Of a DNA stretch of 64,000 nucleotides, positions 1 to 8,676 are shown one piece after another. The translations under genes were made by a program, and so were the position numbers. The first letter of the stretch is position 1. Every line of letters begins with the position of its first letter. The notes below the pieces were generated by a model. That model was given only the letters and a program-made list of their open reading frames with translations, was not told where the DNA came from and ran no database searches. Source of the stretch: Endozoicomonas gorgoniicola (GTDB lineage Bacteria > Pseudomonadota > Gammaproteobacteria > Pseudomonadales > Endozoicomonadaceae); contig NZ_JAPFCC010000001.1 of NCBI RefSeq assembly GCF_025562715.2, forward strand, positions 620,001 to 684,000, read 5' to 3'.

Positions 1-1
1 A

Positions 2-208
2 GGTCAAAAAGCTAATACTCTTGAGAAATTATCATCAGGGAATGGGCTTATTCAGGATCAAGTTTCTTCTCGCTTAACATTTCTTAAAACTGATGGGAGT
101 TCATTCAAACTGGACTTTGCTTCTAAAGCATTTGATATAGAATCACTTTGTGAATTTCTAATCTTTATCAAAAGCAAAGATATTGATAGCAACATAGAAC
201 GCGCATAA
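2..208 (+). CDS. Hypothetical protein, 3' end only
   Basis: An open frame enters from the left edge and ends at TAA 206-208, which is also the first three bases of an attC site. About 68 C-terminal residues are visible. They are hydrophilic, with no recognisable motif or membrane segment. The N-terminus lies outside the window, so no function can be given. It is the last gene of a cassette whose attC is split by the intron that follows directly. Confidence 0.6.
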   Translation, partial: GQKANTLEKLSSGNGLIQDQVSSRLTFLKTDGSSFKLDFASKAFDIESLCEFLIFIKSKDIDSNIERA

Positions 209-2142
209 ATCGGGTAGCCGGAGGTCTCTAACCTCCAGCCCCCACATCACACCGGCGTGCGGGTCCGCACCGGGCGATTCACCGAGGGTGGTGAAACCTG
301 ATCCACAAGTCTTTCAGGGAAACAAGCCCGAGTTTACTGAGAAAACTGTCGTTTAATGCTAACTGTGCCGCATAGGTTTTGCTTAGCCGGTAATACCCTT
401 TGCTACTGGCTGCAATCGAGGCGGCCTTGATGTGATCAACACCTAACCTGATCAAATTTCTGTAACGGGTTTTCGGCTTTCGCCATTGTTTGATAAAACA
501 ACAGCGAATCCGCCGACGTATCCATTGATCCAGTCGCGGTATAGGACTGTAATATTCGGTTATCCTGAAATAACCCATCCAGCCCCGGATATATTCGGCC
601 AGCTTCTTCAAGCGATATTCCATCGATACTCCCCAGCTTCGGCTGGTGAGTTTCAGGATTTTTCGCCTGAAGCGGTTCAGACTCTTCTCCGACCAGCGGA
701 TTCGCTTCCCTGTGAAGGTAAAACTCAGGAACTCAGCTTCGGTAGCTTTCACCACCTTGCTCTTTGTCGGGTTTATCCTCAGTTTCAGCTTGCGCTCAAG
801 GTAACGTGTGATGCTTTCCATCACTCGCTCCCCGGCTCGCTGGCTGCCAACGAGGATCACAAAGTCATCGCAGTAGCGTGCGAAGCAATGCCCCCGGTAC
901 TCCAGTTCCTTGTCCAGGTCATCGAGAAGGACATTCGACAGCAGCGGTGAAAGTGGACCGCCTTGTGGCATACCTACCCGGGTTGGGTAGCATTGCCCAT
1001 CAACCATGACGCCAGCACGAAGGTAGCGGCCAATCAGCTTCAACAGACGCTTGTCGTGAATCTTTCGAGAGACTCTCGACATAAGAACATCATGGCTGAC
1101 CGTATCAAAGAATTTACTCAGATCAACATCAACCGCCTGATGCAGCCCCTGCTTAATGTATCGATTAACCTGTTGTACAGCGTCTTGTGCAGACCTTCCC
1201 GGTCTGTAACCGAAGCTGCTGGGAGAGAAGTCAGGATCAAAGATGGGTGATAATACCTGCACAATGGCCTGTTGTATCACTCGATCCATGACTGTCGGGA
1301 TGCCCAGCAACCGTTCTCCACCATCGGGCTTTTCTATAACAGCCCGAAGGACGGGAGATGGTCTGTAAGTCCCATTGAGTAAGGCTTGGCGCGCTGAAGG
1401 CCAGTGCTGACGGGCAAAGTCAGGATAGGCTTTAATGGTGATCCCATCTATTCCGGGAGCCCCTTTGTTACTTCTGACTTGTTTCCATGCTTTCAGCAAA
1501 TTGGCAGGTTCCAGTGCGCAACTCAGTAGATCGTGGTTCAAAGCTGGTTAAAGATTCTTTCGCCAACTCCAGTGAGTCGCCGGACGGCTGCACTGTGTTG
1601 AGGGAATCAGTCTCCTCTTTTCGTCGGTGTTCAGTCCTTCGTTGACGACTTCCAATCGGATTAACGACTTCTGTCGAACAACTACTATGACGTCTGCTGA
1701 CTTCTGTTCAATCACCACACAGAATTACTTCTGCAGGCGCTATTGGTGGTCATCGGGTTTGCTCGAACAGGGTGATGAACCCTGTCCGCCGAGCCTGTTG
1801 TAACCAGTGGCTGAGAACTGGGATTGACCAATCGCATGTTGAACAGACCTCCCCGGATAAGAGCATGAACTTTCAGTACACAACCGCCGCATTTACCGTA
1901 TCTCTCAAACCAGAGGGCTTTGTGATCCTTGGCTCACTCGCCCACGAGACTCGGCCTTGTATACGATTTCTGTCCGTCGGCTCGCACTTTTGCAGTCAGA
2001 CTGCCTCCGCACAACCCCTCGTGAGATTGCACTTGCCTTAAGCTAGTGGTTATCATCGGTGGGCTTATTCGGCTCCAGATCCGATGCTGGTTTACCCACA
2101 GGGGACTTTCACCCCATAAGTTCATGCCCATGCCGGGCGTAC
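209..2142 (-). mobile_element. Group IIC-attC intron, copy 1 (1934 bp)
   Basis: The intron is on the - strand. Its 5' end is GTACGCCCGGC (at 2142) and its 3' end is CTACCCGAT (at 209). It splits an attC between TAA (206-208) and CAAATGG (2143 on), so the bottom strand reads TTTG|intron|TTA. Domain V is a GC-rich hairpin near 244-277 (CCCGGTGCG paired with CGCACGCCGG). Domain VI is the hairpin at about 209-243. The long 5' region (1542-2142) is the structured domain I part, and the reverse transcriptase lies between. This placement matches the known class C introns that target attC hairpins. Confidence 0.95.
279..1541 (-). CDS. ltrA: Group II intron reverse transcriptase/maturase
   Basis: 420 aa with a TTG start. 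The order is an N-terminal RT-0/1 region (GAPGIDGI, about 27-34), palm motif A (VDVDLSKFFD, about 137-146), a GMPQGGPLSPLLSN motif, the catalytic motif YCDD (223-226) and a basic maturase (X) domain to the end. There is no HNH endonuclease domain, as is normal for group IIC. The protein splices its own intron and reverse-transcribes it into attC targets. YCDD replaces the more usual YADD of this family. The stop lies just before intron domain V. The protein is identical to that of five other copies in the window. Confidence 0.95.
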   Translation of the reverse strand: MNHDLLSCALEPANLLKAWKQVRSNKGAPGIDGITIKAYPDFARQHWPSARQALLNGTYRPSPVLRAVIEKPDGGERLLGIPTVMDRVIQQAIVQVLSPIFDPDFSPSSFGYRPGRSAQDAVQQVNRYIKQGLHQAVDVDLSKFFDTVSHDVLMSRVSRKIHDKRLLKLIGRYLRAGVMVDGQCYPTRVGMPQGGPLSPLLSNVLLDDLDKELEYRGHCFARYCDDFVILVGSQRAGERVMESITRYLERKLKLRINPTKSKVVKATEAEFLSFTFTGKRIRWSEKSLNRFRRKILKLTSRSWGVSMEYRLKKLAEYIRGWMGYFRITEYYSPIPRLDQWIRRRIRCCFIKQWRKPKTRYRNLIRLGVDHIKAASIAASSKGYYRLSKTYAAQLALNDSFLSKLGLVSLKDLWIRFHHPR

Positions 2143-2210
2143 CAAATGGTTGCAGTTCGTTCGCTTCGCTCACCCGACGTGCCTTCGGCACGCGGCTGAA
2201 CCAGGCGTTA
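2143..2210 (+). repeat. attC site (split by intron 1)
   Basis: This is the right 68 bases of a 71-bp attC; the first three bases (TAA) are at 206-208. It ends in the core GCGTTA at 2205-2210. Confidence 0.95.
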
Positions 2211-2258
2211 GCTGCTACCAGCATATCTCAAAACCAAAGAAAATTGAGACATGATAGA

Positions 2259-2285
2259 AATATTGAGCTAATATATCTCAATATT
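2259..2285. promoter_or_regulatory. Inverted-repeat operator upstream of the Fic gene
   Basis: There is a perfect 9-bp inverted repeat, AATATTGAG / CTCAATATT, with a 9-nt spacer. Further TTGAGA or TCTCAA half-sites occur at about 2225, 2243 and 2293, just before the Fic ATG. The cluster looks like an operator, and the Fic protein's own C-terminal winged helix is a plausible binder. The link is inference. Confidence 0.55.
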
Positions 2286-2305
2286 ATACTTTTTTGAGAT
2301 AAATA

Positions 2306-3688
2306 ATGTTCAAGGCACCACCAACTAATGCGCTAAACCCAAGTGTATTCGAGGAAATATCTGAAAATAGTCCAGAAAAATTCGGAGACTATCTTAGCTA
2401 TTACAAACCACTGGATGGTAAAGGTCGCTATTTGCCATTCGATGAGTTCAGATACAGGGTCGAAAAAGATTTAGATGTCAGGATTGCTTGGTCTTTAACA
2501 AAGCTGTCTAGAAATAGTCAGTATGTGAACTTGTTGCCAATAGGTGAGCCAACAGGGCTATGCAACCTCATGCTGACTCCTTCAATTCAAAAAACTATCT
2601 CACATACTGATCGCAATGCAACTACAGCGGCATTGGAGTGGATGAGTAGCAAAATCGGAGAAGAGCAACATTTTGAATATCTTCTTAATGACCTTATTGA
2701 AGATGAAGCTATTAGTAGTAGTCAGTTAGAAGGAGCCGCTACAACCACTCTTGTAGCAAAAGACATGCTCAAGAGAAAGAGAAAACCAAGAACTTCCGAT
2801 GAGAAAATGATTCTTGGGAATTATATAATGATGAAATTTGCATGGGAAAATAGGGATAAGCCTCTGACTATAGATTTGATATGTGACATGCACAGGTTTG
2901 GTGTTAGTGACATTGATGACGATAAATATACGCCAGGTGTATTTAGAAAAACTGATGATGTCGTAGTTGTAGATAGTGATGGCGAAACTGTTCATACCCC
3001 GCCATCTCATGAAGGTTTGCGGAAGCGCTTTAAATTATTATGCCATTGGATAAATCAATGCCATGATGATGCAGATAGTTCTGATTATCTTCACCCGCTA
3101 GTTAAGGCTGTTGCATTACACTTTGCAATAGGTTTTGAACATCCATTTCGGGATGGAAATGGAAGAGTTGCAAGATCATTGTTTTACTGGTTTATGTTTA
3201 AAAATGATTATGCGGCATTTCGGTATATTGCTATAAGCGTTCTGTTAAAAGCTGCTCCTGTAAAATATGGAAAGTCATATTTATATACTGAAACTGACGG
3301 TATGGATTTAACATATTTTATTGAATATCAATGTGGGATTATTCATAGAGCAATCAACAAATTCAAGGATGCATATAAAAAATCCTTGGATGATATTGAA
3401 AGTTTCAATCAATGGATTTGGTCTTCAGGTTTCTATAAAAAGCTATCAGAAAAACAAAAAGTGGTTTTTCAGGTGGCAAAAAGTGGTATGGCTAGTGCTT
3501 TTACTGCATCAAGTGTTAAAGAAAATCTTGGTTGCTCATATAATACTGCCGCAACTGTACTAAATGGGTTGGTTGACCTAAATATCTTTGAAAAAAAGAA
3601 ACATGGAAGAGAATGGCTTTTCCACATGATGGATAAAGATTCTATCCAAAAAAATTGGAGAACGCAGCTAACAAAAAAATCCAGGTGA
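2306..3688 (+). CDS. Fic family protein (AMPylase) with C-terminal winged helix
   Basis: 460 aa. The Fic active-site motif HPFRDGNGR is intact at residues 279-287. An inhibitory helix motif SSQLEG (about 138-143, S-x-x-x-E-G) precedes it, as in Fic enzymes with an N-terminal inhibitory helix. Such enzymes transfer AMP to a protein hydroxyl. The last ~80 residues look like a DNA-binding winged helix (ASSVKENLGCSYNTA). The frame runs into the following attC: its stop TGA 3686-3688 lies inside the 49-bp site, so the last residues are encoded by attC. It is the only gene of its cassette. It could be a regulator or a toxin. Confidence 0.9.
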   Translation: MFKAPPTNALNPSVFEEISENSPEKFGDYLSYYKPLDGKGRYLPFDEFRYRVEKDLDVRIAWSLTKLSRNSQYVNLLPIGEPTGLCNLMLTPSIQKTISHTDRNATTAALEWMSSKIGEEQHFEYLLNDLIEDEAISSSQLEGAATTTLVAKDMLKRKRKPRTSDEKMILGNYIMMKFAWENRDKPLTIDLICDMHRFGVSDIDDDKYTPGVFRKTDDVVVVDSDGETVHTPPSHEGLRKRFKLLCHWINQCHDDADSSDYLHPLVKAVALHFAIGFEHPFRDGNGRVARSLFYWFMFKNDYAAFRYIAISVLLKAAPVKYGKSYLYTETDGMDLTYFIEYQCGIIHRAINKFKDAYKKSLDDIESFNQWIWSSGFYKKLSEKQKVVFQVAKSGMASAFTASSVKENLGCSYNTAATVLNGLVDLNIFEKKKHGREWLFHMMDKDSIQKNWRTQLTKKSR

Positions 3689-3717
3689 CGCCTACGGCGC
3701 ACCTGATTTTGGCGTTA
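3669..3717 (+). repeat. attC site, short form (49 bp)
   Basis: It runs from TAACAAAAAAATCCAGG to TTTTGGCGTTA. The inner hairpin is GGTG-CGCC / GGCG-CACC. It overlaps the 3' end of the Fic gene. Confidence 0.9.
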
Positions 3718-3735
3718 TGTGCCTAAGAGAGTAAT

Positions 3736-4203
3736 GTGCATCAATTGGAAAAGATAAATTATAAGCATCTGCAAGAATTTCTAGTTCGATTTGATCAGAC
3801 AAAATCAGAACACAAGAAAGTAGAGAGCAATTGGGGTTGTTACTTCTTCAGCCTTAACCCTGCATCTGCTGTTCTGTCAATTGTAATATTCTGCCCTATG
3901 ATTTTGTTTGCAGCAGTGATAGAACAATACAGCTCCTCGTTGGCTCTTGGATTATTGGTTCTGTTCCATTATATTTTTGGTTATTTTCCATCTTACAAAG
4001 AAGTACCGACAATAAAAAAGGTAACGCAGCACATCAGTCATTATCGAAAAATCGATAAAAAATATAAAGAAAACCTCCAAGCAGGTAATGAAATCGCAGA
4101 GAGAATGGGTCTTTCATTCTCAGATGAAGGGTTCTTTCACACAAAAGATAAAAAGCATAGAGTTGCAGCTTTCAAAGAATCCTTAATCAAGTATCACATT
4201 TAG
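3736..4203 (+). CDS. Small membrane protein, unknown
   Basis: 155 aa with a GTG start; AAGAGAG a few bases upstream is the likely ribosome site. The ATG two bases earlier opens only a seven-codon frame. Two hydrophobic segments (about 43-62 and 68-86) form a helical hairpin, followed by a basic, lysine-rich cytoplasmic tail. The family is not recognised. It ends 4 bp before its attC. Confidence 0.65.
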   Translation: MHQLEKINYKHLQEFLVRFDQTKSEHKKVESNWGCYFFSLNPASAVLSIVIFCPMILFAAVIEQYSSSLALGLLVLFHYIFGYFPSYKEVPTIKKVTQHISHYRKIDKKYKENLQAGNEIAERMGLSFSDEGFFHTKDKKHRVAAFKESLIKYHI

Positions 4204-4207
4204 CACA

Positions 4208-4278
4208 TAACAAATGGTTGCAGTTCGTTCGCTTCGCTCACCCGACGTGCCTTCGGCACGCGGCTGAACCAGGCGTTA
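4208..4278 (+). repeat. attC site (71 bp)
   Basis: Canonical 71-bp form of this array: TAACAAATGG... with inner hairpin GTGCCTTCGGCAC and core GCGTTA at the end. Confidence 0.97.
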
Positions 4279-4340
4279 GGCTCTATTCAAAAGTCAAACT
4301 ATAACCAAACAAAGCAGTTCTTACAGGCTTGCATTTTTTG

Positions 4341-4661
4341 ATGGATAAATCTAAAAGAGAACAGCATATAAAGTTTATAGGGAAATCTTTATCCGATATT
4401 GCTTCAATTGGATGGCTTCTAACAGTCAGAGAACGAAATGTTTTACAAAAATATGGCGCATGGATGGAAGCTTTAATGAACGGATCGTTGCAACCAGTTA
4501 CTGAAGAGCAGGAACATTTTATAAGTGCAGCAAGTGGAAAAATAAAAGCTACTACAGAATATGAACTAATCTGGAAACGTGTTTTGAGCATTAGAAAAGA
4601 ATATTCTGAAAAGCCAAACAAGCCACCAAAAGATGTACGTATTTTATTCCGTAACCGATGA
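4341..4661 (+). CDS. DUF413 (MaoP/YifE-like) protein
   Basis: 106 aa from ATG 4341; an upstream in-frame TTG (4329) is less likely. The centre resembles the DUF413 pattern: an N-terminal FxGKS..., LLTVRERNVLQKYGAWMEAL, then PVTEEQEHFI and a second acidic/aromatic repeat around ELIWKRVLS. Escherichia coli MaoP (YifE), the best-known member, has 112 aa and works with a DNA site to organise the Ori macrodomain. The similarity is by eye. Its role inside a mobile cassette is unknown. Confidence 0.65.
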   Translation: MDKSKREQHIKFIGKSLSDIASIGWLLTVRERNVLQKYGAWMEALMNGSLQPVTEEQEHFISAASGKIKATTEYELIWKRVLSIRKEYSEKPNKPPKDVRILFRNR

Positions 4662-4778
4662 CTAATTTGAAAATCACCCCTCAATGTAGAGTATAAGAAT
4701 ATAAAATCTAACGGATGGTTCGAAATAATTGTTATTATTAGCTGCACAAGCAAACTTAGATGGTTCTGTGTTTCAGCC

Positions 4779-4849
4779 TAACAAATGGTTGCAGTTCGTT
4801 CGCTTCGCTCACCCGACGTGCCTTCGGCACGCGGCTGAACCAGGCGTTA
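4779..4849 (+). repeat. attC site (71 bp)
   Basis: Canonical form. The bases just before it (CAGCC) complement the bases after the previous attC (GGCTC), as expected for one cassette. Confidence 0.97.
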
Positions 4850-5181
4850 GCTGTAGCCAGAGTTCAGTTAATGGTTTTCATCCGTTACTGTGTTCTTGTC
4901 GTCAAGTTTTTTGGTTCTGAGCTGCTTTCAGCAAAGCAGAAAAACTCAGCAAGTCAGGTTCAGTACAAGCTGGCGAGAGAGGGCGGTGCACTTTCCAGCG
5001 TGCAATGCCGACCATCGAATCAAGAGTTTTTGGCTCATTCCATTCGCATCACCTCCTGAGCTTGTGGTCGGCAAGCGGTTTCAGTGTTTTTTTCCCTCGT
5101 GCAACGCCAGCGCAAACACCAGCGTCTGTCTCTGGGGCATAAAATCTCTGGTTTATTCTGCTTCTCAAGCTTTTGATTCTG
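4850..5181 (+). repeat. Non-coding cassette family A, left part (cut by IS30)
   Basis: About 330 bp, near-identical to the starts of the cassettes at 30153 and 42655. It holds the shared 68-nt core at 5006-5073, closed by TGCCGACCA / TGGTCGGCA and carrying ATCACCTCCT. Small frames exist on both strands but are not convincing genes. The right end of the family is missing, because the IS30 copy joins it directly to another cassette's gene. Confidence 0.75.
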
Positions 5182-6302
5182 CCTGAATTCAAGTCATAAG
5201 TGCATAACCCATGACTTTTCTTGCATCTATTCCAGTTGACTCTTTAAATGCCTCATAAGGAGTCTTGTAGCCCAGGCACTTTCTTGGCCTGTTGTTCAGC
5301 TTATCCACTGCAATGATGACATCTTTTTCTGTCACGCCATTAAGCTCCATCGACTTGGGGAAATACTGCCTTAGCAAACCATTAGCATTCTCATTCTGGC
5401 CTCTTTCCCAAGAATGGTAGGGGGCAGCAAAGTAGCTGTCACATTTTAAAGCTTTGGCAATTGATTCATGCTGAACAAACTCCTTTCCATTGTCGTATGT
5501 TATTGTCTTTACAAACCTTTTCAGAGGCTTGAGTACGTCAATTATTCCCTGTTTAACCGCTTTTGCCTTCTTGCCTGGTAGAGGGACAGCAAGGCGAAGC
5601 TTGGTTTTTCGTTCATCTAATGTAGCGATGGCTCCTTTATGATTTTTACCTATTACAGTATCAGCTTCCCAGTCACCAACTCGCTCTCTGTTGTTGACCA
5701 CTTCGGGGCGTTCTTCAATGCCAACCCGATTTGGTATACCGGTTCGGTTATGAGCTGAACCGTATCGCTTTCGATAAGTTTTTTTCTGGTGCCTCAAGTG
5801 CTTATAGAGCGAGCCTCCGCGCCGTTTATCATCCGCTACAAATTGATAAATCGTCTCATGATGCAGCTTGATTACACCGTCCTTTTCAAGCCTTCCAGCC
5901 ACTTGTTCAGGACTCCAATCTGAACGGATATCGTTTGAAATACGTTGTTTAATGTCGTCTGTCAGCTTAATAGCTTTTGGCTTATCTTTGTGCCGCTGCC
6001 GAGCTGTGCGATTAGCCTGTTGGTGCCTGTACCCTCTTTGCCCTTTATTGCGGTTTACTTCTCGCGACACGGTAGGCTGTGAACGGCCAAGCTTTTTAGC
6101 AATTTTGTTTTGTGAAGTCCCATTTTTGAGTTCAGTTTCGATATAATATCTCTCTTCAGAGCTCAGGTGTGTATAGGCCATCCTTGGCTTCCTCTGTATG
6201 GTTTGGTTGCTTTACAGAATACCCCTGAGTTCTGATTCACTTCAAAGGTTCTGAAACAATCCTCTGGTTACAGAGGTTATGCACTTATGATACGAATTCA
6301 GG
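5182..6302 (-). mobile_element. IS30 family insertion sequence
   Basis: 1121 bp, bounded by 28-bp inverted repeats with three central mismatches: CCTGAATTC-NNN- then TCATAAGTGCATAACC at 5182-5209, mirrored at 6275-6302. No target duplication is visible and the two flanks belong to different cassettes. That fits an IS-mediated deletion. Confidence 0.85.
5189..6181 (-). CDS. IS30 family transposase
   Basis: 330 aa, a typical IS30 length. The N-terminal helix-turn-helix (SQNKIAKKLGRSQPTVSREV, about 25-44) binds DNA. The C-terminal DDE integrase core shows DWEADTVIG, TYDNGKEF and ...ERGQNENANGLLRQYFPK. The start has GAGGA seven bases upstream. The last codons read across the terminal inverted repeat. 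It appears intact. Confidence 0.95.
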   Translation of the reverse strand: MAYTHLSSEERYYIETELKNGTSQNKIAKKLGRSQPTVSREVNRNKGQRGYRHQQANRTARQRHKDKPKAIKLTDDIKQRISNDIRSDWSPEQVAGRLEKDGVIKLHHETIYQFVADDKRRGGSLYKHLRHQKKTYRKRYGSAHNRTGIPNRVGIEERPEVVNNRERVGDWEADTVIGKNHKGAIATLDERKTKLRLAVPLPGKKAKAVKQGIIDVLKPLKRFVKTITYDNGKEFVQHESIAKALKCDSYFAAPYHSWERGQNENANGLLRQYFPKSMELNGVTEKDVIIAVDKLNNRPRKCLGYKTPYEAFKESTGIDARKVMGYALMT

Positions 6303-6510
6303 TCTTTACATAGAAGGTATTGACAAGATTTATCTTGGTGAAGAATATCAGTTGTTTGATGATGATTGGACCTGTATCGAGTACGAAGTGAATGATGAAA
6401 TCTACGAATATGGTTTAAGAAACAAACTAAAAATAATGTGGTCGTTCTACTCAAATATTGAGCCTGTACAAAAAGGTGAATTGAGCTGGGAAGAGATTCA
6501 GGAGTATTGA
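6303..6510 (+). pseudogene. Truncated hypothetical gene, 3' part
   Basis: An open frame leaves the IS30 right end and runs about 68 codons to TGA 6508-6510, a few bases before the attC. The product is acidic (EEYQLFDDDWTCIEYEVNDE) and unrecognised. The 5' half was lost with the deletion that joined it to family A DNA. Confidence 0.7.
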
Positions 6511-6515
6511 TCACC

Positions 6516-6586
6516 TAACAAATGGTTGCAGTTCGTTCGCTTCGCTCACCCGACGTGCCTTCGGCACGCGGCTGAACCAGGCGTTA
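6516..6586 (+). repeat. attC site (71 bp)
   Basis: Canonical form. The preceding bases GATCACC do not complement the start of the cassette (GCTGTAGCC), which supports the fusion of two cassettes across the IS30. Confidence 0.97.
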
Positions 6587-6645
6587 GAGTTCTACGAGTA
6601 TATTGCTATAATTTCGTATCTAATATACGTTTATCAGGATTAATA

Positions 6646-7230
6646 ATGAGAGAGTGGAATAGAATTTATAAGATTTGGAAGAGTTGCAACGTAGCTGAAA
6701 TCGATATTATTGATTTTGATTTGAAGAATCATGATAACGGTGCTGTATGGTTTGATATTTCAAGAAAAAAGCAATCTTGGTATCAATCCAGTCCAATAGA
6801 CCAAACTGGTTCCATGCTTTTAAGATATGTCATTGGTAAAAATCCTGAGCTTGTTGCAGCTTTCAAAATTCACGCATTCACTTTAGATAAGGGGATGCAT
6901 AGAAAGTTCATAAAACCTCTTTGTGATGCTTATAGCAAGTTTGGCGATTGTTACAGTAGTTGGTGGCATCCAAATGCGAAAAATGTATTACCTTATGTTG
7001 ATACAGAAAAGTACTATTCAGATCAAGATCTGACTGAAAAGAAAATTGTTTTAGAGGCAGCTGAATTTTGGAGAAAAATATCTGAGCAATGGATGCTGGT
7101 AAAAACTCCTGACTTCATGGATTTTGATGATCCTCTACGCTCTCAATATGATGAGTTTCAGAGAAAATCAAATGAAAAGAAAGAGTATGAAATGTACTTG
7201 AGATTAAAAGCCAAATTTGAAGACAATTAA
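6646..7230 (+). CDS. Hypothetical protein
   Basis: 194 aa from ATG 6646 with CAGGA seven bases upstream. The frame is open back into the attC, but the codons there are attC read-through. It is soluble, rich in aromatic and acidic residues, with a lysine-rich C-terminus (SNEKKEYEMYLRLKAKFEDN). No known domain is recognised. It is the only gene of its cassette. Confidence 0.75.
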   Translation: MREWNRIYKIWKSCNVAEIDIIDFDLKNHDNGAVWFDISRKKQSWYQSSPIDQTGSMLLRYVIGKNPELVAAFKIHAFTLDKGMHRKFIKPLCDAYSKFGDCYSSWWHPNAKNVLPYVDTEKYYSDQDLTEKKIVLEAAEFWRKISEQWMLVKTPDFMDFDDPLRSQYDEFQRKSNEKKEYEMYLRLKAKFEDN

Positions 7231-7244
7231 CCGAGGGCGAACTC

Positions 7245-7315
7245 TAACAAATGGTTGCAGTTCGTTCGCTTCGCTCACCCGACGTGCCTTGGGCACGCGG
7301 CTGAACCAGGCGTTA
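7245..7315 (+). repeat. attC site (71 bp, one base change in the loop)
   Basis: Canonical form except CCTTGGGCAC in place of CCTTCGGCAC. Confidence 0.96.
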
Positions 7316-7840
7316 GCTGTTCCTAAACTTCAGTACCTTTTCTTCCTCAACTGCAAGAGGCTGTTTTCATTTCATATAACCCTCAAAATCAACACCTGAA
7401 ACCAGTATTCTCTGCGTACAAAGTTTGCGATTGGGAACTGTCGTATATTTTTCATCCATGTCAGCCCTAAATGCGTAAAGGAATGTACTTTAAGTTTTAT
7501 CTTTGCTGGTAGGCGGTAGCGTTCATCAGCAAAAGACTTCTTTGGTTCTGTGCAATCTGGCGATCAGGTTTATTACTTTTTCCAGCGTGCAATGCCGACC
7601 ATCGAATCAAGAGTTTTTGGCTCATTCCATTCGCATCACCTCCTGAGTTAGTGGTCGGCAAGCAGGTTCAGAGTTTCTTTCCTTCGTGCAACGCCAGAAT
7701 AGGCAACAGGGTTTGTATCTGGGGCAAATAAACTCAAGGTCTGTGAAACTTGTGGCATTTTTAGTTCAGAGTATGTGGCTGGGGTCAGAGTCGATAATAT
7801 TGGGCAAAAATGCGAGAGTTCACAGTTTGGAAGGAACAGC
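7316..7840 (+). repeat. Non-coding cassette family B, copy 1
   Basis: 525 bp without a convincing gene. It starts GCTGTTCC and ends GGAACAGC, a terminal inverted repeat shared with the copies at 19644 and 50117. The conserved 68-nt core lies at 7593-7660. Outside the core it differs from family A. Confidence 0.8.
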
Positions 7841-7911
7841 TAACAAATGGTTGCAGTTCGTTCGCTTCGCTCACCCGACGTGCCTTCGGCACGCGGCTGA
7901 ACCAGGCGTTA
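7841..7911 (+). repeat. attC site (71 bp)
   Basis: Canonical form. Confidence 0.97.
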
Positions 7912-8009
7912 TACGCTCGTACAATATCTTTAGAAATGAAAAAAACTAGATATTTGCTATTATTTTTCACAAAAATTTATTCTTTCATCTAATAAGATAA
8001 GATGGCTCA

Positions 8010-8600
8010 ATGAAAAAAATAATTGGCAAATATAAATTAACTAAAGCCCTTGGTAGAAAAGTGGAGGAAAAAATATATTCTCAAATTTTCTCTGAGATGG
8101 CATCTGGATACATTAGAAATGGACTCTGGGCTAAAGCGATACAAAGTGCTGATGGCGATATTGAAAAGCAAATTGCCAGATACATAAAATTTAGATTTCA
8201 GTCACTCACTGACGACATCGAAATCACAAAACAATTAAATCAATATCCTTCATTTCGTAGCATTTTTTCTGGAAACAATAACAATTTGATAAGTTACGAT
8301 AATGGAAATATTCATGACTTTATATCTAAAGCATCAAAATATAATGATATAGAGCAAATAATATATCTAACAAAAAAAATGGCAGCTCATGAAATTGTAG
8401 AAAAAATAAATACACCAGATGATCTTGATGACTATCCGATACATATAGCTGCAAGAAATGGTAGTGAAGAGGTACTACTCTGGCTTATTGAAAATGGTGC
8501 AAATCTCAATATGACCAATTGCTGGAACTTGACCGCATTACAAGTTGCAGAAAAAGCAAATCAATTAAGCATTGTAGAAATATTGGAAGCACGCGTATAA
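8010..8600 (+). CDS. Ankyrin-repeat protein
   Basis: 196 aa. The C-terminal third carries an ankyrin repeat (DDYPIHIAARNGSEEVLLWL, followed by IENGAN and a second partial repeat NLTALQVAEKANQL). The first ~110 residues are helical and unrecognised. Ankyrin repeats bind proteins; the partner is unknown. There is no signal peptide or membrane segment. The stop TAA (8598-8600) is the start of the attC. Confidence 0.75.
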   Translation: MKKIIGKYKLTKALGRKVEEKIYSQIFSEMASGYIRNGLWAKAIQSADGDIEKQIARYIKFRFQSLTDDIEITKQLNQYPSFRSIFSGNNNNLISYDNGNIHDFISKASKYNDIEQIIYLTKKMAAHEIVEKINTPDDLDDYPIHIAARNGSEEVLLWLIENGANLNMTNCWNLTALQVAEKANQLSIVEILEARV

Positions 8601-8676
8601 CAAAAACTTCCAGTTCGTTCCGGGGCTTCGCCCCTCCACCCGACGTGCCTACGGCACGCGGCTGAAGTTGGCGTTA
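8598..8676 (+). repeat. attC site, 79-bp form
   Basis: Variant with the inner block CCGGGGCTTCGCCCCTCC and hairpin GTGCCTACGGCAC. It ends AAGTTGGCGTTA. Confidence 0.95.

Noticed and set aside
486..1250. Open frames of 154 and 95 codons on the + strand across each intron copy, plus an 89-codon frame near each intron 5' end
   Set aside because: They are antisense to the reverse transcriptase or lie in structured intron RNA, and recur only because the intron recurs. There are no ribosome sites.
279..1541. Retron or defence-type reverse transcriptase
   Set aside because: The RT plus maturase layout, the flanking domain V/VI hairpins and the exact attC placement identify a group II intron.
4208..4278. 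Recurrent peptide NGCSSFASLTRRAFGTRLNQAL at the start of many frames
   Set aside because: It is the translation of the attC repeat itself. True starts lie downstream, next to ribosome sites.
4890..5186. 62- to 98-codon frames in family A/B non-coding cassettes
   Set aside because: Frames differ between copies, break with single changes and lack ribosome sites. The conserved unit is the 68-nt core, not a reading frame.
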